Origin: an uncultured Paracoccaceae bacterium
Lineage (GTDB): Bacteria; Pseudomonadota; Alphaproteobacteria; Rhodobacterales; Rhodobacteraceae
Direction: 5' to 3'
DNA length: 64,000 nucleotides
NCBI GenBank assembly: GCA_947489705.1
Contig: CANLEQ010000002.1
Span: forward strand, 186,001-250,000
Position 1 is the first letter of the stretch. The number at the start of each line of letters is the position of its first letter. The notes below the pieces were generated by a model. It had not been told where the DNA came from. It saw only the letters and a program-made list of their open reading frames with translations, and did not search any database. Shown in pieces: positions 30,262 through 47,460 of the stretch. The translations under genes were made by a program, and so were the position numbers.

Positions 30262-30295
30262 GAAAAAGAGAAAGGCGCCCCACTGGAGCGCCTTT
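30262..30295 (-). terminator. rpoC terminator
   Basis: AAAGGCGC and GCGCCTTT form an 8-bp stem with a 9-base loop; on the minus strand CTCTTTTTC follows. It lies 22 bases past the rpoC stop and ends the rplJ-rplL-rpoB-rpoC unit. Confidence 0.75.
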
Positions 30296-30316
30296 CCGAA
30301 GATCTGTCGACCGGGG

Positions 30317-34561
<4,245 letters not shown>

Positions 34562-34640
34562 ATCGTGTCCTTAATCATAAGGGTGCGTAAGGGGAGCCGC
34601 GCGACCTCTTCGGGCCGCACGCACGGAGTGGCGATTGGCC

Positions 34641-38789
<4,149 letters not shown>

Positions 38790-38964
38790 AGGGGTATCAC
38801 CTTTGCTTTTCGCGGGTCGCGCGGCCTTGGGGAGAGGGCGCGCGCCCTGACGAAACGGGGGCTTGCGGATCAATACCTGGCTGCCCTCCCACAGGCAGCC
38901 TCCCGATCCTCAAAGCCGCACCTGAAGGAAGGTCGTGCCGGACGGCCCTCTTTGAGACGCGGAA

Positions 38965-38990
38965 GGCTGGCCCCGCGAACGGGACCAGCC
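38965..38990 (-). terminator. rplL-rpoB attenuator-like hairpin
   Basis: GGCTGG-C-CCC and GGG-A-CCAGCC form a 10-position stem with one mismatch, in the 234-bp gap between rplL and rpoB. A partial terminator at this place tunes RNA polymerase against L7/L12 in E. coli; an equal role here is inference. No strong T-run follows. Confidence 0.45.
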
Positions 38991-39023
38991 GGGATTCTCA
39001 TGCCGCCCCTGCGGGGCCGGCGA

Positions 39024-39404
39024 TCACTTCAGCTCGACTTCGGCGCCAGCCGCTTCGAGCTTGGCCTTGATGTCGTCGGCCTCGGATTTGTCGACGCCTT
39101 CCTTGACGGCTTTGCCGCCGGCTTCGACCAGTTCCTTGGCTTCTTTCAGGCCAAGGCCGGTGATGGCGCGGACTTCCTTGATCACGTTGATCTTCTGAGC
39201 GCCGGCGCTCTTCAGGATCACGTCGAATTCAGTCTGTTCCTCGGCGGCTTCACCGGCGCCACCATCGGCGGGACCCGCCATCATGACGGCACCGCCCGCG
39301 GCGGGCTCGATGCCGTATTCGTCTTTCAGGATCGTTTTCAGTTCCTGGGCCTCGAGCAGGGTCAGACCCACGATCTCTTCGGCAAGTTTCTTCAGATCAG
39401 CCAT
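39024..39404 (-). CDS. rplL: 50S ribosomal protein L7/L12
   Basis: 126 residues: N-terminal dimerisation helix ([20 protein letters not shown]), Ala/Gly-rich hinge ([16 protein letters not shown]) and C-terminal factor-binding domain ([41 protein letters not shown] in part). It forms the stalk that recruits GTPase factors. It follows rplJ by 61 bp. Confidence 0.99.
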   Translation of the reverse strand: MADLKKLAEEIVGLTLLEAQELKTILKDEYGIEPAAGGAVMMAGPADGGAGEAAEEQTEFDVILKSAGAQKINVIKEVRAITGLGLKEAKELVEAGGKAVKEGVDKSEADDIKAKLEAAGAEVELK

Positions 39405-39465
39405 TTTTCAGTTCCGTTCGGTTAGATGTGTTCCAGCGACCCGAGGTGCAACCCCGGACGGACAT

Positions 39466-39984
39466 TCAGGCGGCTTCCGCCCTTTCCTCGATGGTCGACA
39501 GAATGCTTGCGATGTTCGAAGCAGGCGCGCCAACGGCCCCCGCGATGTTCGAAGCGGGTGCGCCAAGCGTGGCCGCGATCGAAGCGATGAGCTCCTCGCG
39601 ACTGGGCAGCTTGGCGACCGCGGAAACACCGGCACGGTCCAGTATCGTCTCGCCCATGGCACCGCCGAGGATCTCGAACTTCGAGTTATCCTTGGCGTAA
39701 TCCTCGGCAACCTTGGCCGCAGCCACGGGATCCTCGGAATAGGACAAGACGGTCATGCCCGCGAGAAGGTCCGAAAGCTGTTCGTTCGGCTTCCCCTCGA
39801 GGGCAATCTTGGCGAGCTTGTTCTTGGCAACGCGTACGGACCCGCCCGCTTCGCGCATACGCGCGCGCAGGTCCTGCATCTCGGCGACCGTGAGGCCCGC
39901 GTAGTGGGAAACCACCACGACACCAGAGCTTTCGAAGATCTGGCCGAGTTCCTCGACCACTTTCTCTTTCTGGGCTCTATCCAC
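39466..39984 (-). CDS. rplJ: 50S ribosomal protein L10
   Basis: 172 residues ([60 protein letters not shown]). L10 anchors the L7/L12 stalk; its C-terminal helix carries a repeated GAPASNIA motif. Its 292-base upstream leader is the usual site of L10 feedback control. Confidence 0.98.
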   Translation of the reverse strand: MDRAQKEKVVEELGQIFESSGVVVVSHYAGLTVAEMQDLRARMREAGGSVRVAKNKLAKIALEGKPNEQLSDLLAGMTVLSYSEDPVAAAKVAEDYAKDNSKFEILGGAMGETILDRAGVSAVAKLPSREELIASIAATLGAPASNIAGAVGAPASNIASILSTIEERAEAA

Positions 39985-40276
39985 AGTTTTACTCCAAGTT
40001 TGGAGGGTCCCCCCTCCGGCTCGTTCAACCGGGCCAAAAGCCCGATCATGCGGTCCGAACGGGTCGTCACATCCCCAGAGCGTGCCCCGAAAGGCCGATC
40101 GATCAATGTCTCTTCCCGCCTCGGGCAGGAATTACGAGGCGAACCTCACCCACCGTCTCGGACGAAGTGAACTCCCCGCGCGAATCGCACGGGGTGTCCA
40201 AGTGGTCCGTCTAAGCCTTTCGCGCAAAGGGAGCAAGGGGCGCCGGGCGAGAAGATCCGTGTTCAGCCGTGCACCT
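39985..40276 (-). promoter_or_regulatory. rplJ leader with hairpins and possible promoter
   Basis: The gap before rplJ holds no gene. On the minus strand TTGCTC and TAGACG lie 17 bases apart near 40208-40236, a possible promoter. Two stems follow: 40174-40182 with 40186-40194 (9 bp including one G-U in RNA) and 40030-40034 with 40040-40044. A long structured leader here fits L10-(L7/L12) autogenous control known from E. coli; the binding site itself was not identified. Confidence 0.45.
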
Positions 40277-41839
40277 TCACTCAGGGCCGTAGGCAGGCGC
40301 CTCGCTCTCGGGCACCGGCCCCAGCCCCGCCATCTTGCGCTCGACGAGCGTCACGCGGTCGTCGAAGCCGAGCGCCAGAACCGCGGGCACCCGCCCGTCA
40401 CGCAGGAAAGACAGCGCGAACTTGCCGCCCTCCGGCGTGCCCCCGATGTCGTCCCATTCGGAGGCATGCCCGGTATAGGTGTAGGAGCCCTTGGCCTGCT
40501 GCATCGTCCAGAAGAAGGGCGTCCCCTCATAGACCTTTCCCTGGCCCAGCATGTTCCGCGCGGCAAGCTCGCCCAGCTCCTGCGCGAATCGCCAATGCTC
40601 GATCCGCAGCTTGCCCCAGTTCGTCGGCACCTGCGCGATATCCCCGGCGAGATAGATGTCGGGATACCCGGGAACGGCCAGCGTCTCTTCCACCGCGATA
40701 CCTCCGTCACTCTCGGCCGGGAACGGCAGCCAGTCGGTCCTCGGCTGCGCACCGACCGCGACCAGCACGAGGTCGCATGCGACAGGATCGCCACCGTCGA
40801 TATCCACCTGCCGCACATCGCCATCGCCGGTGAAACCCGCGACATCCACCCCGGTGACCATGCGCACACCCGCCTCGCGCTGCTCGCCTAGGATCCGGGT
40901 CCCGAACGCGGCCCCGAATTTCTTGGCCAGCGGGACATGCTCGCGCAGGATCATCGTCACCTCGACATCGTCGCGCCGGCCGAGGAACGTCGCCGCCTCG
41001 AGCCCGATGAAGCCTCCGCCGACGATCGCCACGCGGCATGTCCCGTCGCGCGTATGCGCCGCGATATCGCTGCGCAATGCGTCGGCATCCGCCTTGGTGC
41101 GGATCTTGTGAATGCCCGCGAGATCCGCACCGGGCAATCCGAGGTCCCGCGCGTCGCAACCCGTGGCGATCAGAAGCTTGTCGTAACCGATAGGCTCGCT
41201 TTCGCCTTCGAGACGGAGCGTCCGCGCCCCGGGATCGATCCCTGCCGCACGGCCGTGGTGGATCTCGATATCGAATTCGCCGATATCCTCGGCGGCGCGC
41301 ACGGCAGGCGTCTCCGGCGCGTCCGCGCCCTTGAGGTATGCCTTGGAGAACGCCGTCCGATCGAAGGGCACGCCGCCTTCGTTGGTGACCACCGTGACCG
41401 CCCCCTCGAATCCTTCACGGCGAAGGGTTTCGGCCGCACGCCACCCTGCCGCGCCGCTTCCGACGATCACGAACCTGCGTGCGTCGTTGCCGCGCCGCGC
41501 GATTTTTGGAAGCGGATGAGGCACCCTGTCGGCAGGGATCGTGACGTGGACATCGCCGTCCTCGATGCGCACGGGATAGGTCGCCAGCGCCTCGCAGGCC
41601 GGAGGCGCGATCAGATCGCCGGTCTCGAGGTCGAAGGATGCGCGATGCGCCGCGCAGACGATCCGACCGCCGTCGACCGCGCCGTTCTTAAGCGGCACGC
41701 CCTTGTGCGGACACGTCGCCGCGACCGCGTGAACCTTGTCCGCCTGACGAACCAGAAGCACCTTGGTATCGCCGATCTCGACCTCGGTCGGGGTGTTCTC
41801 CTCCAGATCGCTCAATGCGAGGGCGTGATGTTCGGTCAT
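40277..41839 (-). CDS. Rieske-type ferredoxin/FAD-NAD reductase fusion (AIFM3-like)
   Basis: 520 residues. An N-terminal Rieske [2Fe-2S] domain has C43-P-H45 and C62-A-A-H65 (TCPHKGVPL, CAAHRASFD). A class-I pyridine-nucleotide-disulphide-type FAD reductase follows, with two dinucleotide folds (VIVGSGAAGWRAAETLR and VAIVGGGFIGLEAATFL), LLIATG, and DIYLAGDIAQVP for flavin. A C-terminal reductase domain ends the protein. Domain order matches AIFM3-like and ferredoxin reductases that pass electrons from NAD(P)H. The partner and substrate are unknown. It sits between rplA and rplJ with a terminator on its 5' side, so it is a separate transcription unit wedged in the ribosomal cluster. Confidence 0.9.
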   Translation of the reverse strand: MTEHHALALSDLEENTPTEVEIGDTKVLLVRQADKVHAVAATCPHKGVPLKNGAVDGGRIVCAAHRASFDLETGDLIAPPACEALATYPVRIEDGDVHVTIPADRVPHPLPKIARRGNDARRFVIVGSGAAGWRAAETLRREGFEGAVTVVTNEGGVPFDRTAFSKAYLKGADAPETPAVRAAEDIGEFDIEIHHGRAAGIDPGARTLRLEGESEPIGYDKLLIATGCDARDLGLPGADLAGIHKIRTKADADALRSDIAAHTRDGTCRVAIVGGGFIGLEAATFLGRRDDVEVTMILREHVPLAKKFGAAFGTRILGEQREAGVRMVTGVDVAGFTGDGDVRQVDIDGGDPVACDLVLVAVGAQPRTDWLPFPAESDGGIAVEETLAVPGYPDIYLAGDIAQVPTNWGKLRIEHWRFAQELGELAARNMLGQGKVYEGTPFFWTMQQAKGSYTYTGHASEWDDIGGTPEGGKFALSFLRDGRVPAVLALGFDDRVTLVERKMAGLGPVPESEAPAYGPE

Positions 41840-41953
41840 GGGCGGTATCCTCGTTCAGGGGGCCGGTGACGCGCCGGCTTTCAGCCTTTCCAACCCGCCG
41901 ACCGGCGGTTGGGTCCGGGATGCGCGGGGCCCGAAACCCGACATGCCAACGAA

Positions 41954-41983
41954 AAGGGCGCGCCGGTTGCCCGGCGCGCCCTT
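41954..41983 (-). terminator. rplK-rplA terminator
   Basis: A perfect 13-bp stem (AAGGGCGCGCCGG / CCGGCGCGCCCTT) with a 4-base loop; on the minus strand it ends CCCTTTTCG. It lies 26 bases past the rplA stop and is one of the strongest hairpins in the window. Confidence 0.8.
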
Positions 41984-42009
41984 AGAGCGCACGGCGTCTG
42001 GCCGATTGC

Positions 42010-42711
42010 CTATTCGTTGCCCGTCGCGGAGGCCACGTCCACGGTCACGCCCGGACCCATGGTGGAGCTGATGGCGACCTGCTTCATGTAGGTGCCCTTG
42101 GCCCCTGCAGGCTTGGCCTTGCCGACCGCATCGACGAAGGCGCGCAGGTTCTGGGCCAGCTTCTCGGCGTCGAACGACGCCTTGCCGATGCCGGCATGGA
42201 TCACGCCGGCCTTCTCGGCCTTGAACTGGACCTGACCGCCCTTGGCGGCTTCGACCGCCTCGCGAACGTCCATCGTCACCGTGCCGACACGCGGGTTCGG
42301 CATCAGGTTGCGCGGGCCGAGGATCTTGCCCAGACGTCCCACGATCGGCATCATGTCGGGCGTGGCGATGCACCGGTCGAAGTTGATCTGACCGTCCTGG
42401 ATCTGCTGCATCAGGTCCTCGGCGCCGACGATGTCCGCACCGGCGGCCTGCGCCTCTTCGGCTTTCGGGCCACGGGCGAAGACGGCCACGCGCACGGTCT
42501 TGCCGGTGCCGTTCGGCAACGTCACCGTGCCGCGCACCATCTGGTCGGCATGCCGCGGATCGACGCCAAGATTCATCGCGACTTCGATCGTCTCGTCGAA
42601 TTTCGAGGTCGCGTTGCTCTTGATCAGGGCAACGGCCGCATCGACGGAGAGGTTCTCCTGACCGGCGACGGCCTCGCGCTGCGCCTTCTGCTTCTTGCTC
42701 GGCTTTGCCAT
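42010..42711 (-). CDS. rplA: 50S ribosomal protein L1
   Basis: 233 residues ([66 protein letters not shown]). It forms the L1 stalk at the E site and in many bacteria represses its own operon. Its start overlaps the rplK stop by one base, so it is translationally coupled. Confidence 0.98.
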   Translation of the reverse strand: MAKPSKKQKAQREAVAGQENLSVDAAVALIKSNATSKFDETIEVAMNLGVDPRHADQMVRGTVTLPNGTGKTVRVAVFARGPKAEEAQAAGADIVGAEDLMQQIQDGQINFDRCIATPDMMPIVGRLGKILGPRNLMPNPRVGTVTMDVREAVEAAKGGQVQFKAEKAGVIHAGIGKASFDAEKLAQNLRAFVDAVGKAKPAGAKGTYMKQVAISSTMGPGVTVDVASATGNE

Positions 42712-43136
42712 TACTTCACCTCGATGCCCATGGAGGACGCCGAACCGAGGATGATCTTCATCGCCTGGTCGACATCGGTGGCGTTCAGGTCGCGCATCTT
42801 GGCTTCCGCGATCTCGCGAACCTGCTTGACGGTCACGGTTCCCACGGTTTCACGCGACGGCGTCTTGGCGCCGGATTTCACGTTCGCGGCCTTCTTGAGA
42901 TAGTAAGACGCGGGCGGCGTCTTGATTTCCATCGTGAAGGACTTGTCCTGGTAATAGGTGATCACGGTGGGGCACGGCGCACCCTGCTCCATCTCCTGCG
43001 TCTTGGCGTTGAACGCCTTGCAGAATTCCATGATGTTGATGCCGCGCTGACCCAGCGCGGGGCCCACGGGGGGCGACGGGTTCGCTTGCCCCGCGGGCAC
43101 CTGCAGCTTCATGCTGCCGATCTTCTTCTTGGCCAT
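42711..43136 (-). CDS. rplK: 50S ribosomal protein L11
   Basis: 141 residues ([57 protein letters not shown]). It binds the GTPase-associated centre with L10 and is needed for RelA activation. GGAGG precedes the ATG. A 7-bp stem lies just before that site. Confidence 0.98.
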   Translation of the reverse strand: MAKKKIGSMKLQVPAGQANPSPPVGPALGQRGINIMEFCKAFNAKTQEMEQGAPCPTVITYYQDKSFTMEIKTPPASYYLKKAANVKSGAKTPSRETVGTVTVKQVREIAEAKMRDLNATDVDQAMKIILGSASSMGIEVK

Positions 43137-43156
43137 GACGGCCTCCTTTCATTCGC

Positions 43157-43174
43157 GACGGGATCGTTCCCGTC
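43157..43174 (-). promoter_or_regulatory. Stem-loop before rplK
   Basis: GACGGGA (43157-43163) pairs with TCCCGTC (43168-43174), a 7-bp perfect stem ending about 8 bases from the rplK ribosome site. In E. coli L1 binds a leader hairpin at this place; whether this one mimics the 23S L1 site is not decided. Confidence 0.35.
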
Positions 43175-43246
43175 CTACAGATGGCCCCTTGCAGGGACCG
43201 CTTGCCGTGGTTCGGTACGGGGATCCGCACCTCCCACGTCGAACGC

Positions 43247-43780
43247 TCAGATCTCCTTGGAGACCTGAGTGTATTCCAGTTCGACCGGCGTGGCCCGGCC
43301 GAAGATCGAAACCGACACCTTCAGGCGCTGGTTGTCGTCGTCGACATCCTCGACCATGCCGTCGAAGCCCTCGAACGGGCCGTCGGTGACCTTGACCCGC
43401 TCGCCCGTCTCGAAGCTGATCTCGATGCGCGGGGCGTCCTCGCCCTCCTGGACGCGGCCGAGGATCGCCTCGACCTCGGCGTCGCGCATGGGCATCGGCC
43501 GGCCCTGGGGCCCGAGGAACCCGGTGACGCGGTTGATCTGGCTGATCAGGTGATAGCCGTGATCGCTCATCTCCATATGCACCAGCACGTAGCCGGGCAT
43601 GAAGCGCCGCTCGGTCGGAACCTTCTTGCCGCGGCGAATCTCGATCACCTCTTCGGTGGGAACCAGAACCTCGTCGATCTCGTCACCGAGGTTCTTCTCC
43701 GCGACCTCGGTCCGGATCTGCTCGGCGATCTTCTTCTCGAAATTCGACAGAACGCTTACCGAATACCATCGTTTTGCCAT
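43247..43780 (-). CDS. nusG: Transcription antitermination factor NusG
   Basis: 177 residues: NGN domain (KRWYSVSVLSNFEKKIAEQI, RRFMPGYVLVHMEM, GFLGPQGRPMPM) and C-terminal KOW (FETGERVKVTDGPFEGFDGM). It links RNA polymerase to Rho or S10. It is separated from secE by 133 bp containing a terminator-like hairpin, and from rplK by 110 bp. Confidence 0.98.
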   Translation of the reverse strand: MAKRWYSVSVLSNFEKKIAEQIRTEVAEKNLGDEIDEVLVPTEEVIEIRRGKKVPTERRFMPGYVLVHMEMSDHGYHLISQINRVTGFLGPQGRPMPMRDAEVEAILGRVQEGEDAPRIEISFETGERVKVTDGPFEGFDGMVEDVDDDNQRLKVSVSIFGRATPVELEYTQVSKEI

Positions 43781-43821
43781 CAGAATGCTCGCCTTGCCTG
43801 TCCGTTACATCCGGGCCCCGG

Positions 43822-43859
43822 ATAAAAAATCGGCGTGCCACTCGCATCGCGTGCACGCC
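43822..43859 (-). terminator. Terminator-like hairpin between secE and nusG
   Basis: On the minus strand GGCGTGC (43859-43853) and GCACGCC (43838-43832) enclose a 14-base loop and are followed by GATTTTTTAT. This has all parts of an intrinsic terminator, yet only about 40 bases separate it from the nusG start, too little for an obvious new promoter. It may act as an attenuator. Confidence 0.65.
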
Positions 43860-43913
43860 AATTGTCAGGGGAATCGAGCGACCGTCTAAACGGCAAGCGC
43901 CCGAGATGCAAGC

Positions 43914-44114
43914 CTAGCCGACCGCGCCCAGAAGCGCCTGCAGACCCTGCCGGATCGCGAAATCCACGAAGAAGAAGAACACCGCCGTCAGCGACGCCAT
44001 GATGAAGACCATGACGGTCGTCAAAAGGACCTCACGGCGCGTCGGCCAGACGACCTTGGCAATCTCCGCGCGGGTCTGCTGGATGAACTGGAGCGGGTTC
44101 GTGCGGCTGGCCAT
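43914..44114 (-). CDS. secE: Preprotein translocase subunit SecE
   Basis: 66 residues, the short one-helix SecE. The conserved amphipathic stretch FIQQTRAEIAKVVWPTRREV precedes a membrane helix (VFIMASLTAVFFFFVDFAI). It clamps SecY in the SecYEG channel. A probable promoter lies 30 bases upstream; no tRNA-Trp gene precedes it. Confidence 0.97.
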   Translation of the reverse strand: MASRTNPLQFIQQTRAEIAKVVWPTRREVLLTTVMVFIMASLTAVFFFFVDFAIRQGLQALLGAVG

Positions 44115-44144
44115 GAACGGATCCTCGGGAATGTGTCACCGGGG

Positions 44145-44173
44145 CAGATACGGGCTTCGTCCCGTCAAATCAA
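44145..44173 (-). promoter_or_regulatory. Probable secE-nusG promoter
   Basis: On the minus strand TTGATT (44173-44168) and TATCTG (44150-44145) are exactly 17 bases apart, 30 bases upstream of the secE ATG and downstream of accA. Confidence 0.5.
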
Positions 44174-44201
44174 GCACCCCTTCGCGGGCGGCCTGGGGCC
44201 C

Positions 44202-45164
44202 CTAGGCGGCCAGGCCCTTGCTGCCCATCTCGATGAACTTGGCACGCCGGTCCCGGCGCAGACCCTCGCGGTCAAGGCCGGAGAGCTCGTCGATCATCCG
44301 GCCGATCTCGGTCCCGACCGATTCCATCGCCTGCCGCGGATCGCGCTGCGCGCCGCCCCGCGGCTCGGGGATGATGCGGTCGATGATGCCGAGCCGCTTG
44401 AGGTCCTGCGCGGTCAGGCGCAGCGCCTCTGCGGCCTCGCGCATCTTGTCGGAATCCTTCCACAGGATCGAGGCGCAGCCCTCGGGCGAGATGACGGAAT
44501 AGACCGAATGCTCCAGCATCGCGACGCGGTTCGCGGTCGCGAAGGCGACGGCCCCGCCCGAGCCGCCCTCGCCGATCACCGCGCTGACGAGCGGCACGCC
44601 GAGCTCTAGGCATTTCTGCGTGGAGCGCGCGATGGCCTCGGACTGGCCGCGCTCCTCGGCGCCCTTGCCCGGGAACGCGCCCGGCGTGTCGATCAGCGTG
44701 ACGACCGGCAACCCGAAGCGGTCGGCCATATCCATGAGACGGATCGCCTTGCGATACCCCTCCGGCCGCGCCATGCCGAAATTCCGCTCCAGCCGCGACT
44801 TCGTGTCGTTGCCCTTCTCGTGGCCGATCACCATGACCGGCCGACCGTCGAGCCGCGCGAGCCCGCCCATGACGGCGTGGTCGTCGGCGAAGTTCCGGTC
44901 GCCGGCCAGCGGCGTGTATTCGGTGAAGAGCGTCCTGACGTAATCCACGCAATGCGGACGATCGGGATGCCGGGCGACCTGGCATTTCCGCCAGGGCGTG
45001 AGGTTCTTGTAGAGATCGTCGAGCAGGGCCGCGGCCTTCTGGTCGAGCGCGCGGGCCTGATCCTCCATGTCCGCGCCATCCTCGCGGCGGGACATGGTGC
45101 GCAGTTCTTCCGCCTTGCCTTCGATCTCGGCCAGCGATTTCTCGAAATCCAGATAATGTGTCAT
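44202..45164 (-). CDS. accA: Acetyl-CoA carboxylase carboxyltransferase subunit alpha
   Basis: 320 residues from ATG 45164 ([20 protein letters not shown]) with GGAGCG upstream; the frame runs on but the extra N terminus would overlap the divergent gene's control region. Motifs: [39 protein letters not shown] (in part), [20 protein letters not shown] and [11 protein letters not shown]. With AccD it transfers CO2 from biotin to acetyl-CoA, the first step of fatty-acid synthesis. Confidence 0.97.
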   Translation of the reverse strand: MTHYLDFEKSLAEIEGKAEELRTMSRREDGADMEDQARALDQKAAALLDDLYKNLTPWRKCQVARHPDRPHCVDYVRTLFTEYTPLAGDRNFADDHAVMGGLARLDGRPVMVIGHEKGNDTKSRLERNFGMARPEGYRKAIRLMDMADRFGLPVVTLIDTPGAFPGKGAEERGQSEAIARSTQKCLELGVPLVSAVIGEGGSGGAVAFATANRVAMLEHSVYSVISPEGCASILWKDSDKMREAAEALRLTAQDLKRLGIIDRIIPEPRGGAQRDPRQAMESVGTEIGRMIDELSGLDREGLRRDRRAKFIEMGSKGLAA

Positions 45165-45190
45165 CCAGGGCGCTCCGTCGTTGTGACGTT

Positions 45191-45219
45191 TGTATGAAGC
45201 TCCCACGGATCGGATGCAA
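45191..45219 (-). promoter_or_regulatory. Probable accA promoter
   Basis: TTGCAT (45219-45214) and CATACA (45196-45191) on the minus strand with a 17-base spacer, 27 bases before the accA start. Confidence 0.45.
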
Positions 45220-45230
45220 CTCGTCGCGGC

Positions 45231-45259
45231 TTGACAGGCGCCCGCCCCTGTCGGATCTG
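45231..45259 (+). promoter_or_regulatory. Probable promoter of the aminotransferase gene
   Basis: TTGACA (45231-45236) and GATCTG (45254-45259) with a 17-base spacer, 27 bases before the ATG at 45286. The -35 is perfect, the -10 weak. Confidence 0.45.
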
Positions 45260-45285
45260 CAAGCTCAGCAGAAGGAGCCTCGCCC

Positions 45286-46143
45286 ATGTCCCGCACCGTC
45301 TATGTCAACGGAGACTTCGTGCCCGAAGAGGAGGCGCGGATCTCGGTGTTCGACCGCGGGTTTCTCTTCGCCGACGGCGTCTATGAGGTGACGAGCGTGC
45401 TCGGCGGCCGGATCCTCGACTTCGACGGCCACGCCGCCCGGCTCGAACGGTCGCTGGCCGAGCTCGGGATGGGAATGCCCGTCACGCGCGACGCCCTGCT
45501 CGAAATCCACCGCCGCCTGATCGCCGAGAACGGCATCGATGACGGGCTGGTCTATCTTCAGGTGACCCGCGGCGCCGCCGATCGCGATTTTGCCTATCCG
45601 TCGCAGGATACGCCGCAGACTGTCGTGCTCTTCACGCAGTCGAAGCCGGGGCTCGCCGACAACCCGCTGGCGCGCGAGGGGCTGAAGATCATTTCCATCC
45701 CCGACGAACGCTGGGGTCGGCGCGACATCAAGACGGTGCAGCTTCTCTATCCGTCGATGGGCAAGATGATGGCCAAGGCCGCCGGTGCCCATGACGCATG
45801 GATGACCGAGGACGGCCACGTCACCGAGGGCACGTCGAACAACGCCTACATCGTCAAGGACGGCGTGATCGTGACCCGCGATCTGGGACCCGAGATCCTG
45901 CACGGCATCACCCGCAAAGCCGTCCTGCGCTTCGCGCGAGAGGCGCAGATGAAGGTCGAAGAACGCGCCTTCACCCTCGAGGAAGCCGCAGCGGCGCAGG
46001 AGGCTTTCGTCACCTCCGCATCGACATTCGTGATGCCCGTGGTCGAGATCGACGGGCACCCTGTCGGCGACGGACGCCCCGGCCCGATCGCGATCCGCCT
46101 GCGCGAGATCTATCTCGACGAAAGCCGCAAGGCCTCCCTTTGA
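45286..46143 (+). CDS. dat: D-amino-acid aminotransferase (class IV PLP fold)
   Basis: 285 residues of the class IV aminotransferase fold. The PLP lysine is K149 in [12 protein letters not shown]. Other family parts are [15 protein letters not shown], the VYLQVTRG strand and [11 protein letters not shown]. The pattern RGxADR and DIK fits D-alanine transaminase better than branched-chain IlvE or aminodeoxychorismate lyase. It would make D-Glu or other D-amino acids from keto acids, for peptidoglycan or D-amino-acid use. GAAGGAG precedes the ATG. It is divergent from accA. Confidence 0.88.
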   Translation: MSRTVYVNGDFVPEEEARISVFDRGFLFADGVYEVTSVLGGRILDFDGHAARLERSLAELGMGMPVTRDALLEIHRRLIAENGIDDGLVYLQVTRGAADRDFAYPSQDTPQTVVLFTQSKPGLADNPLAREGLKIISIPDERWGRRDIKTVQLLYPSMGKMMAKAAGAHDAWMTEDGHVTEGTSNNAYIVKDGVIVTRDLGPEILHGITRKAVLRFAREAQMKVEERAFTLEEAAAAQEAFVTSASTFVMPVVEIDGHPVGDGRPGPIAIRLREIYLDESRKASL

Positions 46144-46147
46144 CGGC

Positions 46148-46417
46148 TCAGTCGCGGAAATCGGGGTCGTTCAGGATCGTCTGCGCGTAGAGCCGCGTGT
46201 TGAGATAGCCGCGATGGGTCGCCATGTAGCCGTGCAGCGCCGCGGCCTGCTGGAGCGTCAGATCCTCGGCGCGAACATCGATCCCGTACCGCTGAAGGCG
46301 AAGTGCGACGGATCGTTCCAGCTGCGATGCCCCCGTATCGGCCGGTGGCGACCCCGCACGCGGGGCGCAGGCACCCGTCGCGAGAAGGATGGCAAGGAGG
46401 GGCAGGAAGGGTTTCAT
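46148..46417 (-). CDS. Small putative lipoprotein
   Basis: 89 residues from ATG 46417, with GGAGAT upstream. The signal peptide MKPFLPLLAILLATGAC ends in a cysteine with a weak lipobox (TGAC), suggesting lipidation. The mature part is short and soluble (VALRLQRYGIDVRAEDLTLQ, HRGYLNTRLYAQTIL). No family recognised. Its ATG overlaps the stop of the membrane gene upstream, so it is the last gene of a three-gene operon. Convergent with the aminotransferase gene, with 4 bases between. Confidence 0.75.
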   Translation of the reverse strand: MKPFLPLLAILLATGACAPRAGSPPADTGASQLERSVALRLQRYGIDVRAEDLTLQQAAALHGYMATHRGYLNTRLYAQTILNDPDFRD

Positions 46418-47025
46418 GTCGATCTCCGTTTGCCGGAGCCTGCATCGGCCCGCAGATCCGGTTGATAATAGAGCATGACGACCCCCGCGATCAGCCCCAC
46501 GACGGCCGATTTCAGCGCAACTTCCGAGCCGAGCCCGCCGCCGAGCGCCAGAGCGATCGCCGCGACCAGGTCGCCCAGAAGCACGAGCGATGCTATGAAG
46601 AGCGCCGCGTAGGCGAAGATCTTGCGCATCGGCGTCTCCCGGTCGTCGCCGCGCACGCGCCGGTCGAGCAGCGCGAAGACCGGCACGAAGACGACCAGCG
46701 CCGCGATGTTCCAGCTCAGGCTCAGCCGCGCAACGGGCCGCAGCCACCATTCGATCAGCTCGAACGCGCCGGAGACCACGTTGACGACCGCAACGAGCAG
46801 GGCCACGAATGTCAGCCCGTAGAGAAACGCGTCGCGGGCGGAAACGAAGGTCTGCGGTCGGGGAACGGGCGGGGTGAACTCCGCCTCCGCATAGAGGGCG
46901 AGCGCGCGGTCCACGTCACGCGGCCGCCACCCGGCCTCGATCAGCGCCCGCGAGATCTCGCCACGCGACCGGCCCGCGACGAGCGCGTCGCGCACGAAGG
47001 TATCGAGGGCCGGCGGCCGGGCCAT
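46414..47025 (-). CDS. DUF5671-like membrane protein
   Basis: 203 residues from ATG 47025. A soluble N-terminal part (LDTFVRDALVAGRSRGEIS, AGWRPRDVDRALALYAE) resembles a small helical recognition domain. Four hydrophobic segments follow (LYGLTFVALLVAVVNVVSGA, NIAALVVFVPVFALL, AALFIASLVLLGDLVAAIAL, SAVVGLIAGVVMLYY), like the DUF5671 arrangement. Function unknown. The start overlaps the DUF1244 stop (TGATG) and the end overlaps the lipoprotein start (ATGA), so the three are co-translated. Confidence 0.75.
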   Translation of the reverse strand: MARPPALDTFVRDALVAGRSRGEISRALIEAGWRPRDVDRALALYAEAEFTPPVPRPQTFVSARDAFLYGLTFVALLVAVVNVVSGAFELIEWWLRPVARLSLSWNIAALVVFVPVFALLDRRVRGDDRETPMRKIFAYAALFIASLVLLGDLVAAIALALGGGLGSEVALKSAVVGLIAGVVMLYYQPDLRADAGSGKRRST

Positions 47026-47321
47026 CAATGCGCGGGGTCGGCCTTCGCCAGATCCGCCTTCTGGGTGTCGGCGGCGTCGGTCTGGTACATGCTGCGCCAC
47101 ACGTCGTAGGGCATGCCGTAGAAGGCCTCGCGGGCCTCGGCTTCGGACATCGCGACATCACGCTTTTGTGCCTCTTCCTGGTACCAGCGGCTGAGACAGT
47201 TGCGGCAGAAGCCCGCGACGTTCATCAGATCGACATTCTGGACGTCGGTACGCTCGCTCAGATGCTGGCGGAGGCGACGGAAAGCGGCGGCTTCGAGTTC
47301 GATACGGGTCTGTTGGTCCAT
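47025..47321 (-). CDS. DUF1244 protein
   Basis: 98 residues, matching the DUF1244 family at normal length (FRRLRQHLSERTDVQNVDLM, AGFCRNCLSRWYQEEA, REAFYGMPYDVWRSMYQ). CRNC could bind metal, but the role is unknown. AAAAGGAGAAG precedes the ATG. It heads the overlapping three-gene operon; a weak promoter (TTGAAG-N17-CAGCTA, 47377 to 47349 on the minus strand) lies upstream. Confidence 0.9.
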   Translation of the reverse strand: MDQQTRIELEAAAFRRLRQHLSERTDVQNVDLMNVAGFCRNCLSRWYQEEAQKRDVAMSEAEAREAFYGMPYDVWRSMYQTDAADTQKADLAKADPAH

Positions 47322-47390
47322 GATCTTCTCCTTTTAATGGTCCTGACCTAGCTGGGGGATCGGAGGCCGGGCTTCAACCCCAGCCCGCTG

Positions 47391-47419
47391 TTGCGGCACC
47401 CGGTCAAAGAGGTCATAAC
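47391..47419 (+). promoter_or_regulatory. Probable pyk promoter
   Basis: TTGCGG (47391-47396) and CATAAC (47414-47419) with a 17-base spacer, 41 bases before the pyk ATG. Confidence 0.4.
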
Positions 47420-47460
47420 CCGGCGAGATACTGTCCGACGCTAACGGAGAATTTCCGCAC

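Noticed and set aside
44115-44201. tRNA-Trp or other tRNA gene before secE
   Set aside because: No cloverleaf or T-loop sequence is visible; the gap is 87 bp and holds a promoter.
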